Shown: positions 56,454 through 64,000 of the stretch, piece by piece | Numbering within the stretch: position 1 is the stretch's first letter | Layout of the letters: each line of letters begins with the position of its first letter | Assembly: GCA_905234195.1 (NCBI GenBank) | Contig: CAJOFR010000001.1 | Location: 202,822 to 266,821 of the forward strand | Reading direction: 5' to 3' | Origin: an uncultured Selenomonadaceae bacterium | GTDB taxonomy: Bacteria; Bacillota; Negativicutes; Selenomonadales; Selenomonadaceae | Length of the DNA stretch: 64,000 nucleotides | Made by a program: the position numbers and the translations under genes | The notes under the pieces: generated by a model | Databases searched by the model: none | What the model was told of the DNA's origin: nothing | Seen by the model: the letters and a program-made list of their open reading frames with translations, nothing else

Positions 56454-59096
56454 TTAGAGATCTTTCAACTGATTGATTCGAGATTCGACGGAAGAAATTT
56501 TTTCCTGCGCGGCGGCAAGTTTATCGCGTTCAGCCTGAACAACTTCAGCGGGAGCCTTCGCAAGAAATTTTTCGTTGCGCAATTTGTTTTCAGTCGACGA
56601 AATATTTTTCTTGAGCTTGTCGAGTTCTTTGGACAGGCGCGCAATTTCCTTGTCGGCGTCAATCAAATTTTTCAGCGGCAAGAAAATTTCGACACCGCCC
56701 GCCACTCCGGCAAGCGCATGCTCCGGTTTGTCATCCGAAAAATTTATCGGCTCGGCGGCGGCAAGTTCCGCAATGTAGTTGGAATTTGACTTGAACATTT
56801 CGGAAATTTCGGCGTTGGAAATTTTCAAGACCACTTCGGATTTTTTGCGCGCCTCCACGCCAATTTCATTCTTCAAGTTGCGAATAACTTTTATTACTTC
56901 AATAATCGCGTTCATTTGATTTTCGGCGGCGTCGTCAAAATTTTTCTCCTCAACTTCCACCCACGACGCAAGCATAATCGAACCGGAGGCATTGGGAAGT
57001 TTTTGGCGAATAATTTCCGTGAGGAAGGGCATAAACGGATGCAACAGCCGCAAAGATTTTTCCAGCACAGTCATCAAAACGTAAAGCGCGGTAGATTTTT
57101 GCTTGGCGTCGCCGCCGTAAAGTCTGCCCTTCGTCAACTCGATATACCAATCGCAAAATTCTGACCAGATAAATTCGTACATAAGCCGCGCCGCTTCGCC
57201 CAACTCAAACTTGTCGAGATTTTCGGTGACACTTGCGGCAGTGCGATTCAAGCGCGAAATAATCCAGCGGTCTGCAAGCGTCAAGTCTTCGGCGGCGGGT
57301 TTAAAATTGGCGTCGAAGTTTTCAAGATTCATAAGCAAAAACCTGGACGCATTCCAAATTTTGTTCGCGAAATTCCGCGCAGATTCGACGCGCGACCAAT
57401 AAAAACGCAAGTCATTGCCGGGCGTGTTGCCGGTGACGAGCATAAAGCGCAGGGAGTCCGCGCCGTATTTTTCGATAACCTCGACGGGATCGATGCCGTT
57501 GCCGAGAGATTTTGACATCTTGCGTCCGAGTTCGTCGCGGACAAGCCCGTGAATAAAAACTTTTCTGAAAGGAACTTCGCCGCGAAATTTCAAGCCCATC
57601 ATAACCATGCGCGCAACCCAGAAGAAAATTATATCGTAGCCGGTGACGAGCACGCTTGTCGGGTAAAATTTTTTGAGCTCGTCAGTTTCGTCAGGCCAAC
57701 CCATTGTCGAGAAAGGCCACAATCCGGAGCTGAACCACGTATCCAAAACATCTTCGTCTTGCCGCAAATTTTTTCCGTGACAATGCGGGCACTCGTCAAC
57801 ATTTTCGGCAACAGTCATTTCGCCGCAGTCGTCGCAATACCACGCGGGGATTCTGTGTCCCCACCAAAGTTGCCGGCTTATGCACCAATCGCGGATATTT
57901 TCCAGCCAGTTCACGTAAATTTTCGTGAAACGTTCGGGAACAAATTGGAGCTTGCCGGATTTCACGGCATCAATCGCGGGCGCGGCAAGGCTTTCCATTT
58001 TCACAAACCACTGCTTGCTGATAAGCGGCTCTATCGTCGTGTGGCAACGGTGGCAATGTCCGACGGCGTGTTCGTGATTTTCAGTGGAGACGAGGACGCC
58101 CGCCGCCTTCAGGTCTTCGACGAGAACTTTTCTGCACTCGTAACGATCCATGCCGGAATATTTTCCCAGCCCGTCAGCCATCGTGCCGTCGTTGTTAATA
58201 ACTTTGACCTGCGCGAGATTGTGACGCAAGCCCATTTCAAAATCGTTGGGGTCATGGGCGGGCGTGACTTTAACCGCGCCTGTACCAAAATCTTTGTCGA
58301 CGTATTCATCAGCGAAGAGAGGAATTTCACGGTTGACGACGGGCAAAATCAAAGTCCTGCCGACAAATTTTTTGTAGCGTTCGTCGTCCGGGTGGACAGC
58401 AACGCCGGTATCGCCAAGCATAGTTTCTGGGCGCGTCGTCGCAACCTCAACAAACTCATCGCTGTCCTTGAACTTGTAGCGCAAATGCCAAAGGTGCCCT
58501 TGTTCAGTGACGTGCTCAACTTCAATATCGGAAAGGGCGGTGTTGCAATTAGGACACCAATTAGTTATCCTCTTGCCGCGATAAATCAAACCTTCGTTGT
58601 AAAGCGCGATAAAAACTTTTCGGACGGCGCGGCTGCAACCCTCGTCCATTGTAAACCTTTCGCGTTCCCAATCACAACTCGCGCCCAAAGTCCGGAGCTG
58701 ATACATGATTCTGTTGCCGTACTTTTCCTTCCACTGCCAGACGCGCTTCAAAAATTCTTCGCGCCCAAGTTCGTAACGGTTGGTGCCTTCTTCGCGCAGG
58801 GATTCTTCGACGCGCGCTTGAGTGGCAATCCCCGCGTGATCCGTGCCCGGCATCCAAAGAGTATTATCACCGCGCATCCTGTGGTAGCGAATCAGAATAT
58901 CCTGCAAAGTTTCGTCGAGGGCATGCCCCATATGCAGCTGACCGGTGACATTCGGCGGCGGGATAACGATGCTGAAAGGTTCACCCGCGCGCGCTGCCTC
59001 CGTGTGAAAATTTTTATCCTCTTCCCATTTCTCGTAAATCTCGCGCTCAAAATTCTGCGGCTCGTAGACTTTCGGAATATTTTTTTCGATACTCAA
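56454..59096 (-). CDS. valS: valyl-tRNA synthetase
   Basis: An 880-residue class I synthetase. The HIGH motif is GQLHMGHALDETLQD and the KMSKS motif is RKMSKSLGNGIDP. The editing domain includes TTRPETMLGDTGVAVHPDDE, and a zinc-ribbon-like part has CDDCGEMT and CPHC. The C-terminus forms a coiled coil (ELDKLKKNISSTENKL). Translation begins at TTG 59096 with GGGGG upstream. It has its own promoter and no T-box in the roughly 30-base leader. Confidence 0.97.
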   Translation of the reverse strand: MSIEKNIPKVYEPQNFEREIYEKWEEDKNFHTEAARAGEPFSIVIPPPNVTGQLHMGHALDETLQDILIRYHRMRGDNTLWMPGTDHAGIATQARVEESLREEGTNRYELGREEFLKRVWQWKEKYGNRIMYQLRTLGASCDWERERFTMDEGCSRAVRKVFIALYNEGLIYRGKRITNWCPNCNTALSDIEVEHVTEQGHLWHLRYKFKDSDEFVEVATTRPETMLGDTGVAVHPDDERYKKFVGRTLILPVVNREIPLFADEYVDKDFGTGAVKVTPAHDPNDFEMGLRHNLAQVKVINNDGTMADGLGKYSGMDRYECRKVLVEDLKAAGVLVSTENHEHAVGHCHRCHTTIEPLISKQWFVKMESLAAPAIDAVKSGKLQFVPERFTKIYVNWLENIRDWCISRQLWWGHRIPAWYCDDCGEMTVAENVDECPHCHGKNLRQDEDVLDTWFSSGLWPFSTMGWPDETDELKKFYPTSVLVTGYDIIFFWVARMVMMGLKFRGEVPFRKVFIHGLVRDELGRKMSKSLGNGIDPVEVIEKYGADSLRFMLVTGNTPGNDLRFYWSRVESARNFANKIWNASRFLLMNLENFDANFKPAAEDLTLADRWIISRLNRTAASVTENLDKFELGEAARLMYEFIWSEFCDWYIELTKGRLYGGDAKQKSTALYVLMTVLEKSLRLLHPFMPFLTEIIRQKLPNASGSIMLASWVEVEEKNFDDAAENQMNAIIEVIKVIRNLKNEIGVEARKKSEVVLKISNAEISEMFKSNSNYIAELAAAEPINFSDDKPEHALAGVAGGVEIFLPLKNLIDADKEIARLSKELDKLKKNISSTENKLRNEKFLAKAPAEVVQAERDKLAAAQEKISSVESRINQLKDL

Positions 59097-59126
59097 ATTT
59101 CAATCCCCCTAAAAAAAACTCCTTCT

Positions 59127-59155
59127 ATTTTAAACGTCGACGAAATATTTTTCAA
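59127..59155 (-). promoter_or_regulatory. promoter of valS
   Basis: Minus-strand TTGAAA (59155-59150) and TAAAAT (59132-59127) with a 17-bp spacer. Confidence 0.6.
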
Positions 59156-59191
59156 GCCGCAAAAAATAAAAGTATACATTCGGCAAGTGTC

Positions 59192-59219
59192 TTGCATTTT
59201 TCTCAATAGGCAATATAAT
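59192..59219 (+). promoter_or_regulatory. promoter of the malic enzyme gene
   Basis: TTGCAT (59192-59197) and TATAAT (59214-59219) with a 16-bp spacer, divergent from the valS promoter. Confidence 0.65.
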
Positions 59220-59254
59220 GTAGCGGTAGTCTTTGGTTAGGAAAGGTGATTTTA

Positions 59255-60487
59255 ATGTCTAATGTCAACGAAGAAGCTATCGCTCTGCATAAAAAATATC
59301 AAGGCAAGCTGGAAGTCGTAAGCAAGGTTCCTCTGGAAACGAACTACGATTTAACTTTGGCTTATACGCCGGGCGTCGCGGCTCCCTGTCTTGAAATTAA
59401 TAAAGACCCCGACAAAATTTACGATTACACCAATCGCGGGAATTTGGTTGCTGTCGTCACGAATGGTACTGCCGTTCTCGGTCTCGGCGATATCGGCGCG
59501 GGCGCAGGTCTCCCCGTCATGGAAGGCAAATCGATTCTCTTCAAAGGTTTTGCCGGCGTCGACGCGATACCTATTTGCCTGAATACCCACAAGGTCGACG
59601 ATATTATTAAAACTATTCAGCTCATGGCTCCAAGTTTCGGCGGCATTAACCTCGAAGATATAAAAGCCCCCGAATGTTTCGATATTGAACACGCTCTTAA
59701 AGAAAGCGTCGATATTCCCGTTTTTCATGACGACCAGCATGGCACGGCGATTGTTGTCAGCGCGGCTTTGATTAATGCTCTGAAACTCGTTGGCAAAAAA
59801 TTTTCCGATATAAAAGTTGTCGTCAATGGCGCGGGCGCAGCGGGCATGGCGATAACCTATTTGATTCAGAAGATGGGCGCGGAAAATATCATGCTCTGCG
59901 ATTCTACCGGCGCGATTTACGAAGGACGCGGCAAGGGCATGAATCCCTACAAGGATCAAATTGCCGCCGTCACCAACTCGACGAAAGAGGCAGGGCAACT
60001 TGCTGACGTGATTCACGGCGCGGATGTTTTTATCGGCGTGTCAAAGGCGGGCTTGCTTACTCAAGATATGGTGCGTCAAATGAACAAGGATGCAATTATT
60101 TTGGCGATGGCTAACCCTGTTCCCGAAATTATGCCGGATCTCGCGAAAGAGGCGGGCGCGCGCGTCGTCTGCACAGGTCGCAGTGATTTCCCCAACCAGG
60201 TTAATAATTTGCTTGCGTTCCCGGGAATTTTCAGAGGAGCCCTCGACGTTCGCGCGACGGACATTAACGAGGAAATGAAAATCGCGGCGGCGTACGCTAT
60301 CGCCTCCCTTATCACCGACGCCGAACTTGACGAAGAACACGTTATCACCACCCCGCTCGACAGGCGCGTCGCTCCCACTGTGGCGGCGGCTGTCGCTAAG
60401 GCGGCTATTGATTCCGGCGTGGCGCGCAGAAAAAATTTCACCCCCGAACAAGTCGCCGAACATACCCGTCAGCTTTTGAGCAAGTAA
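59255..60487 (+). CDS. malic enzyme (NAD(P)-dependent malate dehydrogenase, decarboxylating)
   Basis: A 410-residue short-form malic enzyme converting malate to pyruvate and CO2. The malic N-domain has [38 protein letters not shown] and the metal site in [20 protein letters not shown]; the NAD-binding domain has [16 protein letters not shown] and [15 protein letters not shown] 59255 follows GGAAAGGTGA. It is monocistronic with its own promoter and terminator. The cofactor (NAD or NADP) cannot be read from the sequence. Confidence 0.93.
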   Translation: MSNVNEEAIALHKKYQGKLEVVSKVPLETNYDLTLAYTPGVAAPCLEINKDPDKIYDYTNRGNLVAVVTNGTAVLGLGDIGAGAGLPVMEGKSILFKGFAGVDAIPICLNTHKVDDIIKTIQLMAPSFGGINLEDIKAPECFDIEHALKESVDIPVFHDDQHGTAIVVSAALINALKLVGKKFSDIKVVVNGAGAAGMAITYLIQKMGAENIMLCDSTGAIYEGRGKGMNPYKDQIAAVTNSTKEAGQLADVIHGADVFIGVSKAGLLTQDMVRQMNKDAIILAMANPVPEIMPDLAKEAGARVVCTGRSDFPNQVNNLLAFPGIFRGALDVRATDINEEMKIAAAYAIASLITDAELDEEHVITTPLDRRVAPTVAAAVAKAAIDSGVARRKNFTPEQVAEHTRQLLSK

Positions 60488-60515
60488 AAATTTTTTTGGA
60501 AGAGATATAAAAAAA

Positions 60516-60544
60516 GCGTCCGTCAGTTTTGGCGGGCGTTTTTG
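60516..60544 (+). terminator. terminator of the malic enzyme gene
   Basis: An 8-bp stem CGTCCGTC/GGCGGGCG with two G-U pairs (60517-60524 with 60531-60538) is followed by five T residues. Confidence 0.75.
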
Positions 60545-60615
60545 TCTGAAAAATTTTTTAATGGCTTTTTTTGTTGACACGCAATAATTTTTGTGATAAT
60601 ATGCAAGCGTTTTGC

Positions 60616-60704
60616 GGAGGAGTGTCCGAGCGGTTGAAGGTGCTTGACTCGAAATCAAGTGTGGTCACAAGCCACCGTGGGTTCGAATCCCACCCCCTCC
60701 GCCA
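60616..60704 (+). tRNA. tRNA-Ser (CGA)
   Basis: An 89-base tRNA with a long variable arm (GTGGTCACAAGCCAC), anticodon loop CTCGAAA, T-loop GGTTCGAATCC and an encoded GCCA end. It decodes UCG. The acceptor stem has one A-C mismatch next to its base. It stands alone, between the malic enzyme terminator and the vanW-like gene. Confidence 0.93.
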
Positions 60705-60815
60705 TTTTTTTTATCTTTTAATCTGAAAAAAAAAAGGAAATTGTGTCTGTGTGGCGTATTCAGTAGTGTACGATTTTTTGTTCGTTTAATTTTTCACCTC
60801 AAAGGAGCATTTAGT

Positions 60816-62084
60816 ATGCAGGTTTTAAAAGCAGAAAACTTGGATTTGAAAAATTTGTTGTCGGCAAGAAAAGTTTCGCTGATAGCGTCCGCTGCGGTTT
60901 TGTTGGCTGGAGTTACAACCGCCGCAGTTTCAAATTCGATGGCTTCCGGCAGTAATAATATCCCCGGGGTAAAATTTGAAGGTCGACCGATTGAAGGCAT
61001 GGACGCGGCGGCAACAAGAGATTTTATTCAAAAAGCGGCCGCCGAAAAAATGCACGCAATGACTTTCAGAAATGGCGACCAAGAGTTTGAAATTACGCCG
61101 GACGATGTGAAATTAACTCCACTTGTAGAAAACGCCGTCTCCGAAGCTCAAAGCTACGGGCGCGGCAAGGGTTTTGCCAATAATCTCAAAGAACAGCTCG
61201 ATTGTTTCTTCAACGGGCGAAATATTGAGTTGGCGGCGGTTTACAGCGAAGATCTCTTGAATCAGAAGATTGACGCAATCGCGCAGGAAGTTGCCGTTCA
61301 GCCCGTCAACGCGGGTGTTCAGCTCAACGCCGACGACACAATTACACACATTCCTGGAACAATCGGCAAGGAACTCGACAAAGAAAAGCTTGCTGAATCT
61401 CTCAAGGAATCGTTGACGAATTTGGAACTTCCCACCGAAAAAATCGACCTCGCGCTCAACGACATTCAACCTTTTATCAGTGACGAAGACGTCGCAAATA
61501 TCGATTCCATTATCGGCGAATACAGCACTTATTATTATCCTGGAGATCGCGGCGACAATATCGCACTTGCCGCCTACGCACTCACTGACAAAATTGTTAA
61601 GCCCGGCTGGACTTTTTCATTTAATGATACTGTCGGCAGGAGAACTTACGCTGCCGGCTACAAAAATGCGGGCGTCATTATAAACGGCGAATCTGCTATC
61701 GACGTCGGCGGCGGCGTTTGCCAGGTCAGCTCGACGCTCTATAACGCGGTTTTGCTTGCCGGTTTGACGCCGACGGAGCGCACGCCGCACTTTTTCAAGT
61801 CCAGCTATATCGGCGCGGGCAGAGATGCCACCGTTGCCGACGGGCAGATTGATTTTAAATTCCGCAATGACCTTCCGCACAGCGTCTATCTGAAGTCCTA
61901 TCCTTCCGGCTCCACGCTGACTATTTGTGTTTTGGGCACGAAAGCTGACTTGGGCGGCGCGTCCATTTCGATTGAGCGCGAAGGCTATGATATGTCGCCT
62001 TCTATTTATCGCGTCTACTACAAGGACGGACAAGTTGTCAAAAACGAATTCCTCCACACCGACAGCTATCATACGCATGATTGA
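60816..62084 (+). CDS. VanW-family protein with peptidoglycan-binding-like domain
   Basis: A 422-residue envelope protein. An N-terminal helix (VSLIASAAVLLAGVTTAAV) anchors or exports it. Residues about 45-215 contain two repeats of the PG_binding_4 type (GKGFANNLKEQLDCFFNG, then LAAVYSEDLLNQKIDAIAQE). The VanW domain (about 235-400) has GWTFSFNDTVGRRTYAAGYK, DVGGGVCQVSSTLYNAVLLAG and TPHFFKSSYIGAGRDATV. VanW proteins occur in some vancomycin-resistance clusters but their function is unknown and most copies are unrelated to resistance. ATG 60816 has AAAGGAG eight bases upstream. Confidence 0.9.
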   Translation: MQVLKAENLDLKNLLSARKVSLIASAAVLLAGVTTAAVSNSMASGSNNIPGVKFEGRPIEGMDAAATRDFIQKAAAEKMHAMTFRNGDQEFEITPDDVKLTPLVENAVSEAQSYGRGKGFANNLKEQLDCFFNGRNIELAAVYSEDLLNQKIDAIAQEVAVQPVNAGVQLNADDTITHIPGTIGKELDKEKLAESLKESLTNLELPTEKIDLALNDIQPFISDEDVANIDSIIGEYSTYYYPGDRGDNIALAAYALTDKIVKPGWTFSFNDTVGRRTYAAGYKNAGVIINGESAIDVGGGVCQVSSTLYNAVLLAGLTPTERTPHFFKSSYIGAGRDATVADGQIDFKFRNDLPHSVYLKSYPSGSTLTICVLGTKADLGGASISIEREGYDMSPSIYRVYYKDGQVVKNEFLHTDSYHTHD

Positions 62085-62103
62085 TTTCAGCGGTAAATTT
62101 TAA

Positions 62104-62601
62104 GTGGCAAAGGGAAAATTTTTAATTGCGGGATTGGTTACGGCACTCATATTATTCGGATTAGTTTTTAAGTTAAGCGAACAGAAAATTTATGTCGTCG
62201 CGGAAGTCGACGACTCTCAAGAAATTATTGCCTGCGCCGACGCGCAGAAAGGCACTTCGCTCGTCACGAGTTTCATTCATTCGGTGCAGAAGACGCCGGT
62301 TATAGATGAGCTTGAGTTTGACGGCGAAGATTTTATTTTGCGCAGGACAAAGTACCAATCTCACGGAGTGGGACAACCTTTTCTTGAGAGCGACGGAGAT
62401 TTTCACGAGGAGAACGGATTTTTCGTCATCGATAACATGAATCGCCGCATAAAGAGGCTGGAATTGCGCGTGGGCACCGGCACGCAACTCTGCATCACCC
62501 TTGACGGGCAGGAGCACAAACTTTACGAGAAATTTCCTGCAGGCACGCGGATTATGATTAAATCTGCCCCGCTGATAAAAATCTTGTTGACAAATTTTTG
62601 A
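62104..62601 (+). CDS. DUF1850-like exported or membrane-anchored protein
   Basis: A 165-residue protein with an N-terminal hydrophobic segment (FLIAGLVTALILFGLVFKL) and a DUF1850-like body: FIHSVQKTPVIDELEF, then FILRRTKYQSHGVGQPF and an IKRLELRVGTGTQLCI beta segment. DUF1850 proteins often accompany TAXI-type TRAP transporters, but none is in the window. It starts at GTG 62104, 19 bases after the VanW gene, with a weak ribosome binding site, so translation may be coupled. Confidence 0.75.
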   Translation: MAKGKFLIAGLVTALILFGLVFKLSEQKIYVVAEVDDSQEIIACADAQKGTSLVTSFIHSVQKTPVIDELEFDGEDFILRRTKYQSHGVGQPFLESDGDFHEENGFFVIDNMNRRIKRLELRVGTGTQLCITLDGQEHKLYEKFPAGTRIMIKSAPLIKILLTNF

Positions 62602-62609
62602 ACTAAAAA

Positions 62610-62639
62610 AGCTCGGACGATTGCCGAGCTGATTTTTTT
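62610..62639. terminator. bidirectional terminator
   Basis: A 7-bp stem AGCTCGG/CCGAGCT (62610-62616 with 62624-62630) with T residues on the plus side and A residues before it ends both the VanW-DUF1850 unit and the minus-strand tRNA cluster. Confidence 0.85.
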
Positions 62640-62649
62640 GCAAAAAAAA

Positions 62650-62736
62650 TGGTGCGGTTGATGAGACTTGAACTCATACACCCTTTCGAGTACTACCCCC
62701 TCAAAGTAGCGTGTCTGCCAGTTCCACCACAACCGC
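62650..62736 (-). tRNA. tRNA-Leu (GAG), copy 1
   Basis: Acceptor GCGGTTG/CAACCGC, anticodon loop TTGAGGG, a long variable arm and an encoded CCA end. It is the last tRNA of the minus-strand rRNA-linked cluster. Confidence 0.93.
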
Positions 62737-62751
62737 GCTGTTAAATTTTAT

Positions 62752-62837
62752 TGGTGCGGTCGATGAGACTTGAACTCATACGCCTTGTGAGCACTGCCCC
62801 CTCAAAGCAGCGTGTCTGCCTATTCCACCACGACCGC
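62752..62837 (-). tRNA. tRNA-Leu (GAG), copy 2
   Basis: Acceptor GCGGTCG/CGACCGC, anticodon loop TTGAGGG, long variable arm, encoded CCA. It is very similar to copy 1 and looks like a tandem duplicate with compensated acceptor changes. Confidence 0.93.
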
Positions 62838-62853
62838 ATATTAAATTTTAAAT

Positions 62854-62939
62854 TGGTGCGGCAGAGAGGACTTGAACCTCCACAGGGTTGCCCCTACTAG
62901 CGCCTGAAGCTAGCGCGTCTGCCATTCCGCCACTACCGC
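62854..62939 (-). tRNA. tRNA-Leu (CAG)
   Basis: Acceptor GCGGTAG pairs with CTGCCGC, anticodon loop TTCAGGC, long variable arm and encoded CCA. Confidence 0.93.
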
Positions 62940-62958
62940 TTGACTTTCCTAGTAAACT

Positions 62959-63045
62959 TGGTGCCGAGGACCGGAATCGAACCGGTACGAAGAAAACTCC
63001 GAGGGATTTTAAGTCCCTTGCGTCTGCCAGTTCCGCCACCCCGGC
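62959..63045 (-). tRNA. tRNA-Leu (UAA)
   Basis: Begins GCCGGGG, anticodon loop CTTAAAA, long variable arm and encoded ACCA end. Confidence 0.93.
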
Positions 63046-63053
63046 ACAAGGCG

Positions 63054-63132
<79 letters not shown>

Positions 63133-63208
63133 TGGAGCTGGCTATAGGACTTGAACCTACAACCTGCTGATTACAAATCAGCTGCTCTGCCAATTGAGCT
63201 AAGCCAGC
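63133..63208 (-). tRNA. tRNA-Thr (UGU)
   Basis: Begins GCTGGCT, anticodon loop TTTGTAA flanked by GCTGA/TCAGC, encoded TCCA end. Confidence 0.94.
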
Positions 63209-63217
63209 ATATACAAA

Positions 63218-63293
63218 TGGTGCCTCCGGGCGGAATCGAACCACCGACACGGGGATTTTCAGTCCCCTGCTCTACCAACTGAGCTACAGAGGC
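63218..63293 (-). tRNA. tRNA-Phe (GAA)
   Basis: Begins GCCTCTG, anticodon loop CTGAAAA flanked by GGGGA/TCCCC, encoded ACCA end. Confidence 0.94.
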
Positions 63294-63363
63294 GTTTTAT
63301 CAACTATCTATAAGGAAAATTCATATCGCTTGACTATCCCCAAGAGATTCAAGGGGGAAAATG

Positions 63364-63440
63364 TGGCGACCCGGATCGGACTTGAACCGACGACCTCCGC
63401 CGTGACAGGGCGGCATTCTAACCAACTAAACTACCGGGCC
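63364..63440 (-). tRNA. tRNA-Asp (GUC)
   Basis: Begins GGCCCGG, anticodon loop CTGTCAC flanked by CCGCC/GGCGG, encoded GCCA end. The 70-base gap to tRNA-Phe is the largest in the cluster and shows no feature. Confidence 0.94.
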
Positions 63441-63450
63441 GTATCTTTTT

Positions 63451-63526
63451 TGGTGGACGATGACAGGCTTGAACTGCCGACCTCCTCGGTGTAAACGAGA
63501 TGCTCTCCCAGCTGAGCTAATCGTCC
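63451..63526 (-). tRNA. tRNA-Val (UAC)
   Basis: Begins GGACGAT, anticodon loop TTTACAC between CTCG and CGAG, encoded ACCA end. Confidence 0.94.
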
Positions 63527-63536
63527 GTATTTAAAG

Positions 63537-63612
<76 letters not shown>

Positions 63613-63631
63613 AGCTTTAAAATCAAATAAA

Positions 63632-63707
63632 TGGTGGCTCACCCGGGAATCGAACCCGGGACACCTTGATTAAAAGTCAAGTGCTCTACCGACTGAGCTA
63701 GTGAACC
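63632..63707 (-). tRNA. tRNA-Lys (UUU)
   Basis: Begins GGTTCAC, anticodon loop CTTTTAA flanked by CTTGA/TCAAG, encoded ACCA end. Confidence 0.94.
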
Positions 63708-63709
63708 AC

Positions 63710-63785
63710 TGGCTGGGGTAGCTGGACTCGAACCAACGGTGCGGGAGTCAAAGTCCCGTGCCTTAACCGACTTGGCTATACCCCA
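63710..63785 (-). tRNA. tRNA-Gln (UUG)
   Basis: Begins with the U1 typical of bacterial tRNA-Gln (TGGGGTA paired with TACCCCA), anticodon loop CTTTGAC, encoded GCCA end. It is two bases from tRNA-Lys. Confidence 0.94.
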
Positions 63786-63821
63786 TTGTCAAAGGACTTT
63801 ATGCCCGCAATTTGCAAAAAA

Positions 63822-63897
63822 TGGCTCCCCGAACTGGACTCGAACCAGTGACTCCCTGATTAACAGTCAGGTGCTCTACCGACTGAGCTACCGAGGA
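63822..63897 (-). tRNA. tRNA-Asn (GUU)
   Basis: Begins TCCTCGG, anticodon loop CTGTTAA flanked by CCTGA/TCAGG, encoded GCCA end. It is the first tRNA after the 5S gene. Confidence 0.94.
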
Positions 63898-63901
63898 ACG
63901 C

Positions 63902-64000
63902 TAACCGGCGAATACCTAATCTCCCGCGTCGTCTCCAACGAAGTACCTTCGGCGTGTGAGTGCTTAACTGCTGTGTTCGGAAAGGGAACAGGTGGAACCA
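63902..64000 (-). rRNA. rrf: 5S rRNA, partial (5' end outside the window)
   Basis: On minus the sequence runs GTTCCACCTGTTCCC, then CCGAACACAGCAGTTAAGC and GGTACTTCGTTGGAGACGA, the conserved loops B, C and E of 5S rRNA. About 99 bases are present and some 15-20 at the 5' end are missing. It implies an rRNA operon just beyond the right edge, followed by the tRNA cluster. Confidence 0.92.

Noticed and set aside
57549..59240. A 563-codon plus-strand open frame opposite valS
   Set aside because: valS on the other strand has complete HIGH and KMSKS motifs. The antisense frame shows no family features and no ribosome binding site and results from codon bias.
60816..62084. A vancomycin-resistance cluster suggested by the VanW protein
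   Set aside because: No vanH, vanA/B, vanX or vanRS gene is nearby, and most VanW proteins are not linked to resistance.

Overview
This 64 kb window is chromosomal housekeeping sequence from a bacterium with mixed Gram-positive and Gram-negative traits. A tryptophan T-box, many TTG/GTG starts with strong AGGAGG sites, FloA flotillin, split glyQ/glyS and the tig-clpP-clpX-lon order point to Firmicutes. A type I secretion block (two ABC exporters around one HlyD adaptor) implies an outer membrane. Together these suggest Negativicutes (Selenomonas-like); this is inference, as no 16S sequence is present. I see no prophage, insertion sequence, plasmid gene or CRISPR array.

Layout. 0.1-9.3 kb: rpsU with a consensus promoter and terminator, then ABC-HlyD-ABC and two glycosyltransferases, probably an export and glycosylation locus. 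9.3-11.2 kb: nfeD-floA and a small membrane protein. 11.2-18.3 kb: an orphan glnQ, a PHP histidinol phosphatase, hisD, a 4Fe-4S aldo/keto reductase, a HAD phosphatase, ispD-ispF and cysE. 18.4-29 kb: a DMT transporter, a glucose-family PTS permease, a DJ-1 protein, an unknown protein, a chemotaxis receptor, a FliD-like orphan, pepD and a glycosyltransferase-like gene. 29-34.2 kb: glyQS, a PAS-GGDEF-EAL protein and rpmB. 34.3-42.3 kb (minus): tig, clpP, clpX, lon, a two-gene unknown operon and a polyprenyl synthase. 42.6-47.5 kb: a GH32 fructosidase and a secreted clostripain. 47.5-56.3 kb (minus): T-box-trpEGDCFBA, folC, psd. 56.4-62.6 kb: valS, malic enzyme, tRNA-Ser, VanW and DUF1850 proteins. 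62.65-64 kb (minus): thirteen tRNA genes downstream of a 5S rRNA whose start lies outside the window.

Most notable are two nine-base G tracts placed where slipped-strand changes would switch genes. One lies inside the signal peptide of the clostripain gene, which is out of frame as read here. The other fills half of the -35/-10 spacer of a glycosyltransferase-like gene (TTGACA, 18 bp, TAGAAT). One G fewer would put the first gene in frame and give the second a 17 bp spacer.

Two families of dispersed non-coding repeats run through the window. One is a roughly 100 bp multi-hairpin element (four copies, two subfamilies) that usually sits directly behind a stop codon. The other is a heptanucleotide-periodic element (six copies) found between genes and often able to fold back on itself. 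Copies of both have invaded gene ends: the repeats encode the C-termini of TrpF and HisD and supply the ribosome binding site of trpC.
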